NCBI GenBank assembly: GCA_015179025.1
Contig: WHUX01000058.1
Location: forward strand, 186,001 to 250,000
Source of the DNA: Terfezia claveryi
Taxonomy: Eukaryota; Ascomycota; Pezizomycetes; Pezizales; Pezizaceae
Direction of reading: 5' to 3'
DNA: 64,000 nt
Shown here: positions 47,936-57,390 of the stretch, in pieces
How positions within the stretch are numbered: position 1 is the stretch's first letter
Layout: each line of letters opens with the position of its first letter
Position numbers and translations under genes: made by a program
The notes under the pieces: model-generated
Told to the model about the DNA's origin: nothing
The model's database searches: none
What the model saw: only the letters and a program-made list of their open reading frames with translations

Positions 47936-48240
47936 TATTATTCCTCCAACTAAAATGCTAAAAAAAAATAAAAGGATATAAAAAGATTAAAAAAAAAATT
48001 TAAAAAAATAAAAAAATAAAAAATAAAAAAGGTTGTTTCTTTGTAATGTACGCGGGGGGGGGGATACGCCTATCTATTAAAACGAAAGAAATGAGAAGAA
48101 AACTATATCAAATAAACAGAAAAAAAAAAATTTGGACCTTTAAACCACTCCCCCCCCAAAAAAAAAAAAAACGCCAGCCGCCAACCTATATACAACGCCC
48201 ACTGTACGGAGTAGAAGATCAAACTAACAATCTCCAATCT
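47511..48240. repeat. homopolymer-rich convergent 3' region
   Basis: Between two convergent genes: a 19-C run (47534-47552), T runs near 47668 and 47820-47845, a 24-A run (47905-47928) and many shorter A, C and G runs to about 48172. Little else can be read. TACGGAGTA lies at 48205-48213. Confidence 0.85.
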
Positions 48241-51200
48241 TCACTCTGCCATGGTAGTATCATCTATCCCGCCTCGAGCTCCCCTTCCATCTCCACCTCC
48301 ACCTCCACCTCCACCTCCACCTCCACCTCCACCTCCACCACCGCCGCCGCCAAGCACTACTCCCGCCTTCGGCGTACTACTAAACTCTACACTTTCCCCA
48401 AACACATATTCCGTCTCCGCATCACTCCCACCCTCTAGATTCCCATCACTCGCATTCCCACCACCACCACCGCCATCTGAATGTCCTTCATGACACGTAT
48501 TATCCTCCACCGTCGTCCCACTCCCACCTACTACCTCCCGATCCCCATCACCACTACCACCACCCTGCTGCTTCGCAGCAAGATTCACCCTCCCATGTCC
48601 TTGTCTAGAATATATACTCGTAATCCACCCCTTATTCCGCTGCTTCTGCTTCTGCTTCTGCTTCGACACCGGTGGTATAGTCTTCACCAACTGTGCCTGC
48701 TGCTGCTGCGGCCTTATCCTTTTCATCTGCGTCTCGGCCTGTTTCCTCCCCAGTGTACTAGTATTCGTGACTATAGATTTCCTTGCCTTCTTCCTCGGCC
48801 TCGAATCCTGCTTCAAAAACGACTCGGAGGATTCAGGGATGATGATATCCCCTTCATGGTCGTCGCTGTCATCATCACTGTCCGAACCTTCTCCTTTTCC
48901 AGCTATAGCTAGCATTTCTGTGGATTTCCTCCTCCGACTAGTAGTGGTAGAGGGACGCCCTGAAAAGGGGACTTGGATGGTAGATTTCCTCTTGGAACTT
49001 AGGTATGTTGTTACCCTCTTCTTCTCACCACCGGCCCCAACCCCATTACCACCACCACCTTTTGTTTGTAATAGCTGTCCCATCCCCGGCGACGGCTCCC
49101 GCTCAGACTCCTGCGGCGAGGAGGATGATAATGATTCCACCCTCTGCCTCCCCTTCCCATCCCTCCTCAGTACACCTTTCGTTTCAAAAGCCCCCGCCCC
49201 CACTCCTCCCCCAGTCATCCCCATCAACCTCCCCGCTAAGCCCCTCACCTCCTCAAATTCCCTCTCCCTCCTCCTCACCACCTCCTTCCACTCCCCACAC
49301 TTCCTCTCCCACGCCCTTACCCTTCCCAACAGCTTCACCTTCTCCTCTCCCCACTCCTCCCTGCCCTTCTGTAACTCCTCCCTTCCCTCAAGCACCTCTT
49401 TCTCATGTGTATTCCTCATCTTTAACACTTCACTCGCCCAATCCAACCTCACCTTCTCAATTTCCTGCATCAGCACCCTCCTCTCCGATTCCAGTGCCGC
49501 AACTTCCTCTTTCCGTGCCTCCTCCAGTGCGGTCAGGTCCGTGAATTTTGATTCTGTAATGTGAGATATTTCAAGGACAAATTTTTCTCGCTCCACACTG
49601 AGATCGTTGATTGTGGTTGTAAGTGCGGAGACTTGCTCTTCTAGGCCTTGGATATCCTGCTCACGGCTTTCCGCCTCCATGCTCAATTCCCGATTTGCAA
49701 TCGTCAAGAGTGCAAGCTCGCCATCTTTCTCCCTCAGGACTTGATCTCGCTGGTTCAAGGCCAGTTGAACCGAATTCTCCAACTGCGCGAGTTTCTCATT
49801 CAAGTCCTTGATAACTACATGTTCCTCCTCAACTTCCCTCGTGAGCATGTCTACTTCCCGCGCAGATTCACTCAGCTCCCTCTGCTTCTCGACCAGTTTC
49901 CTCTGCTGCTCATCTACTTCCCTCTTCCTCTCATCCAAGTGCGCAACAAGCTTATTCCCTTCTGTCTTCACTTTCTCCAACTCCCCTCTCATCCCCTCCA
50001 GCTCACCCTCCAACTCTTTCACCCTCCCAGCCAACCCCTCAATTCTCGCTCCCCGCTCCGCTAGCTCCCCAAAACACTCCTCCTCGACCTTCTCCCTTTC
50101 CTTTCTTGCCCTCAATATATCCTCACTCCTCAACCTCCGCCCCTCATCAACCTCCTTCCTCACCCTCTCTAGGTCACCCTCAACCTCACCTACTTTCTCA
50201 AACGCAATATCGAGCTGTGCCTCTAAACCCTCCTTCTCATGCTCTACCTCCCCCAGCTCAGCCCGCACCCTAGAAACCGCCTGGGCTAACTCCTTCTCTC
50301 GGTATTTACTCTCGCCAAGTTCCCGCGCTAGTCCGTCTGCCCGGGCTTGCGCTTCGCGCAGGGGGGTTTCGATGTTTGTACACCGTGATTCAAGATCCCG
50401 GCAGATGGAGCCTAGGGAGGAGATTATTGTGGAGTGGGTGCGTGCTGCGTCGCGGGAGAGGTCGGCAGAGAGCTTTGCGCGCCAGTCGTGGGAGGTTAGG
50501 GTTGTTCCTGGGGTTGCAGAGGTTTCCAGAAGGGAGAGGGTTGTGGATGGTAAGGTTGTGGTAGTGAGTTCAGTTGGGCATTGGGGCGGGGGAGTGAGGG
50601 TGGTAGAGAGCATCAGAAATGCGGTTGTGGTGCCGGGGGGAAGTAAGGGGGCCTCTGAGGGGCTGTAGATTATGCAGGTGAGGATTAGAATGCAGATAGA
50701 GGTGGACAGGTGCCGTTGGTGTGTTGCGAGAGCGAAGGGACAGATGGCTGTAGTTGTGCTGGGAGGTAGATTTGCACAATCGAGTTTTGGGGATGGTGTA
50801 GGCGGGGTGTAGTTGAGGAAGGATACTATCAAGGACGAAAAGTCAGAGGTGCAGAGGGTAGGGAGGATTGATTTGCAGAGAGGGGGAGAGGTGCGAGATT
50901 TTGCCGTGAGGGAGGCGACGAAAGAGGTGAGCTCTTGGAGGGTGGTGAATGATGACGGGGAGAGGGGGAGTAGTGAGGTAGTTGCGCTGAAGCAGGACTT
51001 GAGGAGCGTGGGTAGGTGGGGGGAGGTTGGATGGGCCTAGATAGAGATGTATATATTGTTAGAGGGACTCGTGGTATGATGGAGATGTTTCAACTCACAG
51101 AAAACAACACGCCCAAGGCCTCCCCCGCAATAAGCCAGCCCTCCTCCCGCCAACGGTCCATCCCCCTCCCCACCATCCCCTCCACAAACTCCACCAGCCC

Positions 51201-52441
51201 GGCCACAGCCGTAGTTCCCTTCGAATTCTCCTCCATCTTCCCTCCCGGCCCAACCAATCTCACCAAGAACTCCACCGCAGCCCTCACCAACCTCACTTTC
51301 ACACCCGCCTCGTTCCTCTCGCCCTCTTTTTGCCCATTCTCCGCAGTACCAGCATCCCCCTCCCCAACCAACTTCTTCAACTTTCCCACCAGATTCTCCA
51401 GGACCCTCCCCTTCCTCCCCTCTCCCTCCAGATACCTCCACCTGCCATCCAACCCCACCGCATCAACAATCACCTTTGCATACTCCACCTGCTCTAGTCT
51501 CTCCTCCCAACCCATCCCCACCTCTCCTCCATCTGTATCCTTCTCCTTCCCCACACCCCCACCACCAGTCCCACTCCCTACCACACTAATAACATTCAAA
51601 CACACCAAACTCAACACCCTTTCACTCTTCTTCTCCCCAAAGAATTCACTCGCACCTTCCCATCCGCCCTCCCCTTCCCTCTCCCCTCCCTGAGTGTGAA
51701 ACACCGCCAGCCCTGCCAACGCCCCCAACACACATCCCTGCTTCTCATTCCGGAGAAACTTTTGCAGCTGCGAAACCAACATTGCGAAATTCTCGCGCGA
51801 GAGGAAGGGCCTCATGGGGGTGGACATTGTCGCGCGGAGGAGAGTGTAAATATTTTTTATTGACTGCGGGGAAGGGGCGAGGGTAGCGGCTTGGACATGC
51901 CGGATGAAGAAGGTGCTGAGGGTGGCGGGGGGGGCAGGGTGCTCGGCGGGAGGGCGTGCGAGAGGAGGGAGAGGATGATGGGGGAGTACTATTTAATGTG
52001 TCAGCTTCACCTTTTTTTTTTTTCTTCAAGTAGGAGTGGGCGGAGCGCACATACGCGGATAAAGTGCCGATCACTACTCAGTGCACTCTTGAGCATTCCA
52101 TCCAAAAACGTGCGCTTTGATCTAAGTATTGCATCACGGATGGGGAGGGATTTGGCTAGGCACACGAGGACTTGCGATGCGAAGGGGCAGAATTCGAGGG
52201 AGATGAGGAGCGCGGAGGAGAGTCGGGGGAGGAGGCAGGGATAAGAGGTGGACCAGAGGGTAAGGTTGTGGGTTGTTATTGGTGGAGGGTGGAGTTGGAG
52301 GGTGTCGAGGAGGGGCTGCGGTTTTCAGGTTAGTTTGTGTGCGGTGGGGTAGTGGGGAGGCGGGGAAGGGGGTACCTTGAGCGAGACGGCGTACGGCGCT
52401 GTAGCTACCCGGTGGAGTTCGGTGAATAGAGGGGTCGTCAT
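48241..52441 (-). CDS. large helical-repeat-like plus coiled-coil protein, four exons, one frameshift
   Basis: Seen: ATG at 52441 after CCACC. Exons 52441-52376, 52315-52055, 51988-51099 and 51036-48241; introns 60-66 nt with branches ACTAAC, GCTGAC and CTCTAACA. Exons 1, 2 and 4 are whole codons; exon 3 is 890 nt, one short, and its two halves (YSPIILSLLSHALPPSTL / ATLSTFFIRHVQAATLAPS) are in different frames that meet at a G8 run (51927-51934). Adding one base restores about 1,337 residues. Residues 1 to ~550 look helical, perhaps ARM/HEAT-like (RENFAMLVSQLQKFLRNEKQ, CVLGALAGLAVFHTQ). About 400 residues of coiled coil follow (DWRAKLSADL to RRREREFEEVRGL). The tail is basic and low-complexity with SRPRKKARKS, a likely nuclear signal, and a ~23-Gly tract. 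No family recognised. Confidence 0.7.
48291..48352. repeat. (CTCCAC)n / CCG microsatellite inside the coding region
   Basis: Encodes the ~23-Gly tract near the C-terminus of the minus-strand gene. It is likely length-variable. Confidence 0.85.
51927..51934 (-). other. G8 run at the apparent frameshift
   Basis: On the coding (minus) strand this is C8 in CTG-C8-GCC. Upstream coding requires one frame and downstream coding another; a ninth C would reconcile them. It is either an assembly error or a real disruption. Confidence 0.7.
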
Positions 52442-53434
52442 GGTGGCCTGGGAACGCTGCGCGGGGTGTTCGCGGTGGTGATGGGAAATGTCGGTGGGGA
52501 GACGTGTGAAACACTCTTTGTTTATCTTTGTGGGAGCGCTGCCCCGGCAACGCGGTTGACGCTAAAACCCTTGCACAACACAAAAGCCCACTTGAATCCA
52601 GATCCACCAGCAGTTTGGAGAGCGCTACAATTACAGAGATACGAAATGGCCATTTAAATCCGCTTACCGGGCCTGGATGCTTCAGAAACATTGCATGGAC
52701 GTTGTTGTTCTCCAGTAAAACAGTAGAAAAAGGCTGCTTTCCACCGGAAAATAATGGTCTTCACGATTACAGCTTATGAATACATGGAATTGTGGGAGTA
52801 TCTCAATGATATATCCAAACAAGAGGGAAGCTTGTGTATCTGACCACAACTCCACCGATTATATGTTTATACCCTTTTTGCCATTTTCACCGCTGCCCCC
52901 CCTTGGGCATACCAGCTCCTGTTGTCACGATCGATCCCATTTGGTAAGGCTGCGACAGCGCTGCTGAGTATGCCTGCACTCTGAACGTTCGTGGCATCTG
53001 AAAGTACGTGGGAATTGATCCATATAAGGTAGCGGAACTCCGATTAGATGGAGAGATCCACGGAACAGTACCCCCATGAGTCGGACCCAAACATGATTCT
53101 ACTGCTGCACCGCATAGTCTAGTAACCTTAGAGCATCCTCAACCCCCTCCCTCCCACCGCCGGTTACCCTCAACTCCCTCCCCAACTGATTACCCTCAAC
53201 TCCCGCATGGGTTTTCCAGGACACATGCATATGCATATGTACAGCCTGATGCGGGAATACGTATCTACTGTACCCACGATTTGGTGGGGGGCTTGTGTCA
53301 ACCAGACAGACTACCACGGCAGGATGCCTGCAATTTCCGCGAAGTTGCCAATTTTCTTGAAATTACCTTTCTGTGATAGCTTGCTTGACTACTTTACATC
53401 TCTTCTCACGAGCAATCAAATCTTCACACCTACC
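52442..53434. other. intergenic, repeat motifs
   Basis: No gene. TTACCCTCAACTCC occurs twice (about 53161 and 53188) and a minus-sense transposon-end variant (CAACCAGACAGACTA) lies near 53300. Confidence 0.4.
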
Positions 53435-53685
53435 ATGTCCGGCATGGATCCAATTTGTTATGCCCATTGTTATTGTAATTACGACCCAGCTCTCCGGACA
53501 CGGCCTACGTATGGAAGACATGCAATCCGTGTAGGAGCAAGAGAATCGTGAAGATGACAGTAAGGACTCCATATCAAAATGTAGTATGTATATTGGTCTA
53601 ACTAACCCCTTTGCAGCGGAAGAGAGAGGAGACTTTGAGAGAGCAGAGCTTGAGAGCTAAGGATGATACTTCCCTGTGTCACTAA
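53435..53685 (+). CDS. possible small gene around a good intron
   Basis: Seen: a strong intron signature at 53560-53616 (GTAAGG, GTCTAACTAAC, TTTGCAG). Just before it the frame reads 'VWKTCNPCRSKRIVKMT'; after it, RKREETLREQSLRAKDDTSL to TAA 53685. The ATG at 53435 (MSGMDPICYAHCYCNY) is in a different frame, so another intron or a shift would be needed. Small Cys-bearing fungal protein at best; unrecognised. Confidence 0.3.
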
Positions 53686-53924
53686 GACGAACAGAAAGGA
53701 ATATATGAAGATCAAGATCAGTAACGTCTTCCTACGGCCGGCAAACTTCCTCAAGTTTTGAACCTCTCCTGCGTTCTCATCCTTCTCCTCCTACTCGCCG
53801 TTACTCTCCTCCTCACCATGCTTCTTCTCCTCCCCCTCTCCGTCCCCACCAGGAACGAGAATTCGCTTCGTATGCGAGAACTTTGGAGGATTTCGCCAAC
53901 TCAATAGCACACCTTCAATTTGGA

Positions 53925-54413
53925 GGAGTGTACAGGCTGCGAGGAGGCCGGAATTGGGACAGAGATTTGGTCAATAGGATATATAAGGATTCGTGACTCA
54001 TGGAAGGAATGTCCAAACGGGCTTCCGGTATGCATTTTGGTGGAGTTAGATAACTATTCAGGCCCTCCATTTATAGCAGCGTATCCCCCGGGTAATCCCC
54101 ATTGGTCCCTTCACAGCTCGTTTTGACTACCAGGGGAATCCATGTCCATGGATTTAGTTCGCAATAGTCTGGTGTGGGCTTTGACAACTCACACTTACCC
54201 TGCCTAAGGTGATCCTTGAGTTTGGACCAAAGGAAAGGCAGTCCGGTTTAACCTTCGTCGCTGTATCTCGGAGTGAAGCGATTGGAAGATCTGGCATTCA
54301 TGAATCCCGTTCCCCTTACTCGGGTTTCGAGTATCGCCAACCTAAAGAATACTACGGCTCACTTGGAAGGCTTGATCTCATGGATATTTTCATGATTCTC
54401 GTGCACTGGTCTT
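53925..54413 (+). pseudogene. Pif1-like helicase C-terminal relic
   Basis: Seen: one frame reads WKECPNGLPVCILVELDNYS, then GPPFIAAYPPGNPHW. A second, beginning near 54205, reads VILEFGPKERQSGLTFVAVS, then RSEAIG. The two are separated by stops and frame changes. Known: 'V-x-F-D-x-Y-x-GPxF' and 'D/E-x-G-x-x-x-x-x-x-L-x-F-V-A-x-S-R' are C-terminal patterns of Pif1-like DNA helicases, including those of Helitrons. The Walker A/B part is absent. Inferred: a fragment of a Helitron or a dispersed Pif1-like copy. A TAGTCTGG motif lies inside it at 54164, perhaps a later insertion. Confidence 0.5.
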
Positions 54414-54685
54414 AGGTTCAATTCCTGGCGTGATATTTTATTTTCCTCTTTGCTTCTTTGTTTTTGGTGCTCTAATAATCCTAGGGATCATTGCCATATC
54501 AGGCCTATAGGTCCTCATTTACCTTGTATGGCCTAGTGCCCCATAAATAACTATAAAAAGGTGGTTTCTTTTCGTTTCTAGTCCACTACACTCTCTTCGG
54601 GTTCTCTATCTACTCTACGGAGCTAGTCTGGTTGCTACAATTCTGGTCGTCGGCGAAGCTGATTATTGTTTTAAAGTTGTTAGTT

Positions 54686-55257
54686 ATGGTTCAGGAGCTA
54701 AGACCAGTTCCAAACCTCGGCGTTCTCGGGGTTGAGGTCACCAATGTCTCCGACAACTATAGGAATCTTTCTCAGAGCTATCAAGCACTTGCCACCCAGG
54801 CAGGAAGAATCCAGAACATTCCCGCCTTGAACCCTGGACAGCAGATTCCTCAAGAACTTCGGAGGTTGAGCGATAGAATGGAGCTGCAATTTGCTTCCAT
54901 GTAAGTATAACAGCTAGCTCTATAACTTGTACTGGAACTGAGCTGGATCCTTGAAGGAATCATAACTTGGTTGCTCGACATCTTAACAGCCATGCGGTTC
55001 TTTTTACTACTCGGCTTACTCCATTACACAATTCTCAGAATCAGGAAGTTGAGAACTTTCCGGCAAATGTGGCTGCGATTGATGCTCTAGGAGGTAGGTT
55101 TCGATGTTCCTTAGATACTATTGATGTGTACGCTAAGATCTAAATAGAGAATCAGCTCAACCAGCTTCTGAGAGCATACGATCAACCAACTATCGGCAAC
55201 CTTAACATCCGTAAACGCAAATTCAAGAGGTTTATCGGTATTGTTTTCCTGCAGTAA
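54686..55257 (+). CDS. small protein with SAP-like C-terminus, three exons
   Basis: Seen: ATG 54686. Exons 54686-54900, 54990-55093 and 55148-55257 (TAA); GTAAGT and GTAGGT donors; frames join to 142 residues. The N-terminal half is polar with possible helices (NYRNLSQSYQALATQAGRIQ, QELRRLSDRMELQFASIHAV). The C-terminal ~60 residues (VENFPANVAAIDALGENQLN, LLRAYDQPTIGNLNIRKRKF) match, from memory, a family of small dispersed fungal proteins with a SAP-like helix-extended-helix ending in '..RKRKFKRFIGI'. Known: SAP motifs bind DNA; the role of this family is unknown. Its clean splicing suggests a live gene among dead repeats. Confidence 0.7.
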
Positions 55258-55817
55258 ACCATCATCGTTGTGCCTCTTCTTTTGTGTTGAACAGAGGAGC
55301 GAAAATAGAACAGATTATAACTGTTGGTTTCATTTCGTCTATGGAGGTGGATTGAAGTCATTGCTAGAAGGTGTATTCACGGGTTTTTTCTTTAGGCGTT
55401 TTGCTTGGGTACTTAATGGGAATGGATTGTTATTACGGACAGTTTAGTTTCCGTGACAGAGTATGGAAAGTACTTTAGTTGAGGAAGAATACAATTCAAA
55501 AAATTTTTTTGTGGTGATAGTGTTTATGCAATTGAATGGTGCGCGGTGGAGGTGGGCGAAGCCACACTTAGGATTGCTAGTCTGGTTGGCACAAGCCCCT
55601 CCACTAGTCTGGTTGCACGACCCGCAGAGCTCCACACCCAACCAGAGCATAGTGCTAAACACACCCTAGACTACCGAGCTAACCCCCAACGCAACCAGAC
55701 TACCCCCAACGGGCCTGCTCGCACTCAAGTCACGCTACGAGGGGCTTACTACACGAGACTACAACTGCGAGCAAACAAAATGAATTTAAAATATTTATTC
55801 ACCTCCTCAATCAAAAG
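55258..55817. other. repeat-rich spacer, several transposon ends
   Basis: TAGTCTGGTTGGCACAAGCC at 55578, TAGTCTGGTTGCACGAC at 55604 and GCAACCAGACTA ending near 55702. These appear to be nested fragments of the same MITE family. No gene. Confidence 0.6.
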
Positions 55818-55951
55818 TAGTCTGGCTTGCACTAGCCCCTCCTTAACAGGGGGCTGCGCTCCCGACAACTAAACTGAAGTATACTAGTTACAGAATTAAG
55901 AACTATCACGAACACTCCATTGCTGGGGAGGGGCTAGTGCAAGCCAGACTA
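55818..55951. mobile_element. 134-bp MITE with 25-bp perfect terminal inverted repeats
   Basis: Left end 55818-55842 (TAGTCTGGCTTGCACTAGCC then CCTCC) is the exact reverse complement of 55927-55951. Both ends carry TA, as expected for a TA target-site duplication of Tc1/mariner/pogo-type elements. The interior has no coding capacity. An identical left end lies alone at 19002-19031. Confidence 0.85.
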
Positions 55952-56149
55952 CATTGAACTATTGAACAATCCAGTGAACAATCCCTATTATTTACACAAT
56001 TGAACCCTTCCTCCACCCATACCCATTATTAATCCTTTTCTTCGTCCATATCCTTCAACGGAAAAACAATAACGCATGATCCGACTAATTCCATTTATAA
56101 TAATTAGTAAGACATAATAGATTAGAATCACAGAACCGACGGAGCGAAC

Positions 56150-56619
56150 CTGTTCCATCTGTTGACACATTCTCTTGACATCAGCTATGACTTCTTCAAA
56201 CTTCCGCTCTCGCTCAACTGTCAACACGTCAATGTCCCTTGGTGCCGTATTGGTCACAAATCTAGTGTCACTGAGAATGAGTCCTGGCTCCAATTGTCAA
56301 GTAGCCTTGGTGTATTTATGAAAACAAAGCATAGTCCCGAGCGCGCTGACACCATACAAGATTGGGATTTTAATCTCATCGCATAAGTCATCAACCCTCT
56401 CTCGCATTTGCTTATCAGCAGCGGCACGAGTTGAACTTTTATTGATATGGCTAGCAGCCTTTATTTCGACAATAAATTACTGGATGTTCTCTCTGTTGAA
56501 TAAGGAAAATAGTAGTAAGCTGTTAACTGCGTCGGTCGTTTGTATTGCGGGACGACCATGTAGTGTTCTTGCTTAGGAAACAAGTAGTTGAGGAGCGTAT
56601 TGTAAGGGGCATAGTATTG
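56150..56619 (-). pseudogene. VEIK-family (nuclease-fold-like) pseudogene
   Basis: Seen on the minus strand: APYNTLLNYLFPKQEHYMVV, then PQYKRPTQ; after a gap and frame change, FIVEIKAASHINKSSTRAAA, DKQMRERVDDLCDEIKIPIL, YGVSALGTMLCFHKYTKAT, then an in-frame TGA, then EPGLILSDTRFVTNTAPRDI to KRMCQQME. A possible last intron follows (GTTCGC..ATTAG). Known from memory: a dispersed fungal family with an 'E-x-K' core and 'YGVSA.G..LCFY' pattern; the E-x-K suggests a PD-(D/E)XK nuclease-like fold. Broken by at least one stop and one frameshift. Confidence 0.6.
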
Positions 56620-56820
56620 CAATCACCTCGGAAGGGCTGACTGGAACTGCTGAAGAATGTATCTATCCCACGGCATATCGTCGTATTAGCCTACACTTGA
56701 ATTAATTACTCTAGACTCCACAAGCGACAGTGAAGCGAAGCGGAATGTACCTAGAGCGACCTAAATGGTTACTAGTGAAGTGGCTTCGCCTAGCCTCGTA
56801 CCCAGGTTAATATTTTTGTA

Positions 56821-57390
56821 GCGTTCGTGTTCAATCATTTGCCAACTTTTCCCAGTTGTCATAACCCGTACACCTTGCCATCATGATTGTTATCTCTCAT
56901 ATCCTTTAGAACACTGCTTCAACGTTTGTCCCAACGAGGATCTCTTTGCTTCCACAACAAGGATAAACCTTTCATCTTTATATGTAATCTGATCCATCAC
57001 AACAATCTCTTCTGTACCTCTGGTTTCACCATCTGTAGACATAATCTCTTTCTCGCTCCGCAACAATGTATTCCGCCCTGTCGTAATCACAAACTTCTCG
57101 AGTATTGGACTTAATATTGAAAAAAAAACAAATGGTTAATATTGCCTTATCTGGGTCCGCTTCGGTGGGCTTTCCTTCAATCCGGGGATATCGAAGTATC
57201 TGCTCATAAACCTTGCTCTTCGTCTCCCTGACCTCCTTCTCCTCTGCGACTTTATCTTCATTTGTAAACCCCAACATTTCTTCAACCGGAATCTCTTCAA
57301 ACATGGCAATTCTTAATCCTAATCTATCCTCCGCTTGTTAGATGTATTCCATTTAGGCTTTCGCTTCTTCTGCTGCTGCTCGTCACTCAT
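56821..57390 (-). pseudogene. VEAK-family (nuclease-fold-like) pseudogene
   Basis: Seen on the minus strand, in three successive frames: MFEEIPVEEMLGFTNEDKVA, EEKEVRETKSKVYEQILRYP (from 57304); then TLLRSEKEIMSTDGETRGTE, EIVVMDQITYKDERFILVVE, AKRSSLGQTLKQC; then KDMRDNNHDGKVYG and MTTGKSWQMIEHE near 56821. An ATG at 57390 (MSDEQQQKKRKPKW) may be the original start, now followed by stops. Known from memory: a repeated fungal family with 'STDGETGGTEE' and 'VEAKRSSLGQA.KQC'; V-E-A-K is an E-x-K catalytic-type motif of nuclease folds. Frameshifts show it is dead. Same strand as the VEIK relic downstream. Confidence 0.65.

Noticed and set aside
48767..50668. Long plus-strand Ser/Pro/Leu-rich frames
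   Set aside because: Antisense of the coiled-coil gene; composition is the mirror of Glu/Lys/Arg-rich codons.
54393..54435. T-arm-like GGTTCAATTCCTGG followed by T-rich sequence
   Set aside because: No matching D arm, anticodon arm or acceptor strand can be drawn upstream.
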